In this document: one piece after another, positions 60,264-64,000 of the stretch
Layout: each line of letters opens with the position of its first letter
Numbering within the stretch: the first letter of the stretch is position 1
From: Thinopyrum elongatum
Taxonomy: Eukaryota > Streptophyta > Magnoliopsida > Poales > Poaceae
Direction: 5' to 3'
DNA: 64,000 bases
Assembly: GCA_011799875.1 (NCBI GenBank)
Contig: CM022299.1
Span: 355,770,782-355,834,781 of the forward strand
Notes under the pieces: generated by a model
The model's database searches: none
Seen by the model: only the letters and a program-made list of their open reading frames with translations
Told to the model about the DNA's origin: nothing
Position numbers and translations under genes: made by a program

Positions 60264-63200
60264 ATTCCTGCTCGTCCTCGAGTGGGTAAATGATAAAAGA
60301 AATAATTTATGAAGTGTGAATGCTAGCATAGTGCATAAATTTGATCAATGATAGTCCCAAGAACTTTTTCTAGCATCATTATATATCATAAACAATAGCT
60401 CATCTCATAAAACTTCTCATGATCAAGTAACAAGCTATTCACATGTTAAAGCATAGACCATAAACTTTCTTGAAAACTAACAAACTATGTTCCTAGTCAT
60501 CAAACAATTGCAATTCATCTTATTTTTAGGAAGGGTCTATGTAAGAGCTCTGATTTAGCAAATTCCACATACTCAACTATCATATAGTCTTCCATGATTG
60601 CTGACACTCAAAGCATATTTTTAGAACAAAAAGCATCCATCGAACACAGAGAAAGATAGGGACTTAATGTTTTGCCTCCCAACTTATTTATCATATAGAT
60701 AATTGTCAACAATAATAATTCATGATCAAATATATTTGAATGGCCATATATGCTTGGATCTTTCCCCACCACATGATACTTGCCAACTAGAGAATAATTG
60801 AGGTTGAAATGAGAAGGAATACTACTGACTCTTGCATAAAAATAAAAGATAGGCCCTTCACAGAGGGAAGCAGGGATTTGCAGAGGTGCCAGAGCTTGAA
60901 GCTTTTAAAACAGAGATGAATATAATTTTGAGAGGTATGCTTTCATTATCAACGTAACGACCGAGAGTTCCCAATATCTTCCATGCTAGACACATTATAG
61001 GCGGTTCCCAAATAGAAAGGTAAAGTTTTTACTCCCTCTCCACCAACAAACACAAGCCATGGCTAGCCGAATCCTCGGGTGCCCTCCATACCAACAACAA
61101 TCCGGGGGAGTATTATTATATTATGATTTTGATTTTGATCATAGGACTGGGCATCCCAATTACCAGCCACTTTCTCGTGAATGACAAGCAAATAAGCACT
61201 CATAGTGAGAATAACCCACCTAGCATGGAAGATACTGGCCGCCCCCTGTCGCTTCATGAGCGATTTGGGCATACAAAACAAATTATTATTTGAAGATTTA
61301 GAGTTTGGCACATGAAAATTTACTTGGAACAGCAGATAAATACCGCATATAGGTAGTTATGGTGGACTCATATGGAATAACTTTGGGTTTAAGGAAGTGG
61401 ATGCACAAGCAGTATTCCCACTTAGTACAGGTGAAGGCTAGCAAAAGATCCTAAGCAAGCACCACATGTTGGAGGATCCGTAACAATATAACTTCTATAC
61501 AAATATACCCAAACATAACTCATTACGTTGTCTTCCTTGTCCAACTTCAACTAATTTGCTCAAGTTTGAAAATACTCGCAATCATAGAAGATGTCGAGGA
61601 TAGTATATTTATATGTGAAATCTCTCTTCCTTCAATATTCTTTCATGAATTGTTCAAGTGACCAATGCTGTGTTTGCTAACTTTCAATAAATTTTACCAC
61701 ATATACTTCTTATATGTGAAGTCATTACTCCCCACGGGATAAGCATATGAAACATATATAAATTCAGATTTATTATATTCAATTCATCCATCCATTTACT
61801 CATAGGATATAAGTGAAGCACGAGAGTAAATGACAAACTACTCCAAAAAGATATAAGTGAAGATCAATGAGTAGTCAAATAATTAAGTAGCTATGTGAAG
61901 ACTCTCTCTCATAAAAATAGATCTTATGTATTTTATTCAAACAGCAAGCAAAACAAAATAAAATGACATTCCAAGGATAGCACATATCATGTGAAGAAGC
62001 AAAAACTTAGGCTCAACCAAAACTGACCGATCATTGTTGAAGAAGAAAGGTGGGATGCCAACCGGGGCATCCCCAAGCTTAGATGCTTGAGACTTCTTAA
62101 AATATTAACTAGGGATGCCTTGGGCATCCCCAATCTTGAGCTCTTGTGTCTCCTTAATTCCTCTCATATCACGGTTTCCTTAATTCTTAAAACTTCATCC
62201 ACACAAAACTCAACAAGAACTCGTGAGATAAGTTAGTATAAATCAAATGCAAAACATTAACATTCTCTACTGTAGAAAATCACTAAAATTATAATTTAAC
62301 ATTGCATACTAAATGCCTCTGCATATTTAATACTCCTATCCTCAAATAGAATCATTAAACAAGCAAACATATGCAAACAATGCAAACATAACAGTAATCT
62401 GTCTAAACAGGACAGTCTGTAAAGAGTGCAATTAGGCTCATAATTCCCTAACTCCAAAAATTCTGAAAAATTACCACACTGTATAAAATTTGTTGTAGCA
62501 CATTTTTAAAAAAATTTAAGATTTTATCGTTTTCTGACTATTCACAAATATTGAAAACATAACAACAAACTTTCTGTTTTTCAAACAGCAACATATAGAC
62601 TTGCAAAATAAGCATGGTAAAGGCTATACTTGACACTTTTATTGAAATAAAATATGAAAAACATTAATATAAATAACAGCAAGCAAATCCTAATAAAATA
62701 CAATGATTCTCCAAGCAAAACTCATATCATGTGATGAATAAAAATGTAGCTCCAAGTGAGGTTACCGATAATGTTGAAGACGAAAGAGGGGATGCCTTCC
62801 GGGGCATCCCCAAGCTTAGTTGCTTGGATATTCCTTGAATTTTATCTTGGGGTGCCTTGGGAATCCCCAAGCTTAGGGTCTTGTCACTCCTTATTCTTCT
62901 CATATTAATATCTCACCCCAAACTTGAAAACTTCAATTACACAAAACCTAACGGAACTTTGTGAGATGGGTTAGCATAGCAAAACAAATAATCCACTTGG
63001 GTACTGTCAAATACAATATTAATAATTGTTTCAACATAAATACTACTGTACTATATAATTTACACAATTTATATTAAGCAATATAAGCCATAGAAACCAT
63101 AAAACAAGCAAACTATGCATTTCAAACAGAATCTGTCAAAAACAGAATAGTCTGTAAAGATCTGAATATTGGCTACACTTCTATTACTCCAAATATTCTG

Positions 63201-63402
63201 AAAAATTAGTGCAGCGTATAAAATTTTATATAAATCTTGTGTAAAAAATTCAGAGTTTTTCCATGTTCCAGTAATTTTAACAATTATGTTACCGGACGAA
63301 TAAGTTTCTGTTTTTTGCACCGAATCAAGTCAACTATCATCCACACTATCCCAAAGGCATTACTTGGTACTTTATTGAAACAAAAGCTATAAAACATGAT
63401 TA
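60264..63402 (-). other. noncoding 3' internal region of element 4
   Basis: No coding frame is supported. The sequence near 60851-60906 is the block shared with elements 2 and 6. 60830-61440 aligns with element 2's 3' internal region (atggctagccgaatcctcgg at 61058). 61806-61862 holds gatataagtgaag repeats. A diverged tandem duplication follows at 61975-63445. Confidence 0.7.
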
Positions 63403-63445
63403 CTACGGTATCTTAATCATGTAAAGACACAAAAACATTAGGTGT
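61975..63445 (-). repeat. diverged tandem duplication of about 735 bp in element 4
   Basis: Landmarks recur at a constant offset: ggggcatccccaagcttag at 62065 and 62801, a second such motif at 62123 and 62859, and the ctgtc...agtctgtaaag segment at about 62400 and 63132. Each unit therefore carries two polypurine-tract-like motifs. The copies differ by many substitutions, so the duplication is old. Confidence 0.7.
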
Positions 63446-63972
63446 AAATATTGGGTTGTCTCCCAACAAGCGCTTTTCTTTAATGCCTTTTTAGCTAGGC
63501 ATGATGATTTCAATGATGCTGACATAAAAGATAAGAATTGAAACATAACGGGAGAATCATGAAGCATATGACTAGCACATTTAAGCATAACCCACTTACA
63601 ATGCATAGGGATTTTGTGAGCAAACAACTTATGGGAGCAAGAATCAACTAGCATAGGAAGGCAAAACAAGCATAACTTCAAGATTTTCAACACGTAGAGA
63701 GGAAACTTGATATTATTGAGATATGTAAAAGCATATGTTCCTCTCTCATAATAATTTTTAGTAGCATCTTGAAGGTATTCAACAATATAACTATCACATA
63801 AAGCATTCTTTTCATGATTCACAAGCATAACATTTTTATTACTCTCCACATAAGCAAATTTATTCTCATGAATAGTAGTGGGAGCAAACTCAACAAAATA
63901 ACTATCATGTGAGGCATAATCCAATTGAAAATTATAATCATGATGACAAGTTTCATGGTTATCATTATTATT
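63403..63972 (-). CDS. ORF of element 4, same unknown family as the element 1 ORF, 5' end absent
   Basis: The frame is open on the minus strand from just after a TAA (63973-63975) to 63403, about 189 codons, without a usual ATG start. Its pattern NYYERG...FPLYVLKILKL...KIPMHCKWVML parallels the C terminus of the element 1 protein (NYYEKG...PLYVSNTIKL...DMPMHRKRVRL) in the same order and spacing. I recognise no domain. Since the element continues past the window, the N-terminal part may lie beyond 64000, separated by the stop. Confidence 0.6.
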   Translation of the reverse strand, partial: NNNDNHETCHHDYNFQLDYASHDSYFVEFAPTTIHENKFAYVESNKNVMLVNHEKNALCDSYIVEYLQDATKNYYERGTYAFTYLNNIKFPLYVLKILKLCLFCLPMLVDSCSHKLFAHKIPMHCKWVMLKCASHMLHDSPVMFQFLSFMSASLKSSCLAKKALKKSACWETTQYLHLMFLCLYMIKIP

Positions 63973-64000
63973 TTATAGCATACATGTCATCACAATAATA

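Larger units (their letters stand above)
51988..64000 (-). mobile_element. element 4, non-autonomous LTR element related to element 1, 5' side outside the window
   Basis: The 3' LTR (51988-60248 with insertions), polypurine tract (60249-60263) and internal region (60264-64000) lie on the minus strand. The last internal 45 bases before the LTR are nearly identical to element 1's (tcatttacc...cgaggacgagcagg). The LTR, however, is of a different type, so LTR and internal region have been combined differently. The single ORF at 63403-63972 resembles that of element 1. The 5' LTR and primer site are past base 64000. The insertion is into element 3's gag, with candidate target tcgtc (51983-51987). 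Confidence 0.82.

Noticed and set aside
1..64000. Cellular genes, CRISPR arrays, rRNA or bacterial operons
   Set aside because: None found: every frame with a recognisable domain is retrotransposon gag, protease, integrase, RT or an accessory ORF.

Overview
The window is plant intergenic DNA, almost certainly from the wheat tribe (Triticeae). It consists of nested LTR retrotransposons; I see no cellular gene, rRNA, tRNA or CRISPR. The organism call rests on the Angela/WIS/BARE1-type copia LTR at 2958-4734, recognised from memory, and on several LTRs of the TGATACGTCTCC... type that is abundant in Triticeae (Sabrina/WHAM-like, Athila lineage). Family names are from recognition, not a search. 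LTR ends, primer sites and target-site duplications (TSDs) are read directly.

Layout. 1-4734: 3' part of a decayed copia element (+), sitting inside element 2. 4735-9920 and 42116-44811: element 2, a Ty3/gypsy Athila-like element (+) with gag-protease and a second ORF but no reverse transcriptase or integrase. 9921-16572 and about 41183-42115: element 1, a non-autonomous LTR element (+) inserted in element 2 (TSD cctcc at 9916-9920 and 42116-42120). 44812-51987: element 3 (-), a Tat-like gypsy element with gag, protease and an antisense coiled-coil gene but no RT, carrying a solo LTR at 48964-50534 (TSD gattg). 51988-64000: element 4 (-), a relative of element 1, running off the window. Its 3' LTR is split by a solo LTR (52808-59721, TSD accct), which is split by a deleted element (53402-58711, TSD gccgc/gccac), which is split by a 2.8-kb solo LTR (53834-56658, TSD ttttc).

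The most striking feature is 16573-40998. These 24.4 kb are a reverse-complement, colinear repeat of their own flanks: 16573-18652 repeats about 41289-43418; 18653-36786 repeats about 41000-59049; 36812-40998 repeats about 12138-16383. The copy crosses several nested elements, is rich in single-base indels, holds a 25-N gap between abutting sequences, and separates the two halves of one LTR whose TSDs match across it. The simplest reading is an assembly error (inverted, low-quality redundant contigs) and a true locus of 1-16572 joined to about 41183-64000. A real inverted segmental duplication is not excluded.

Nothing here works as a host pathway. Of biological interest are an unrecognised protein shared by the non-autonomous elements 1 and 4, exact internal copies of the polypurine tract, promoter-proximal GC-rich hairpins shared by unrelated LTRs, and the antisense spliced ORF of element 3.
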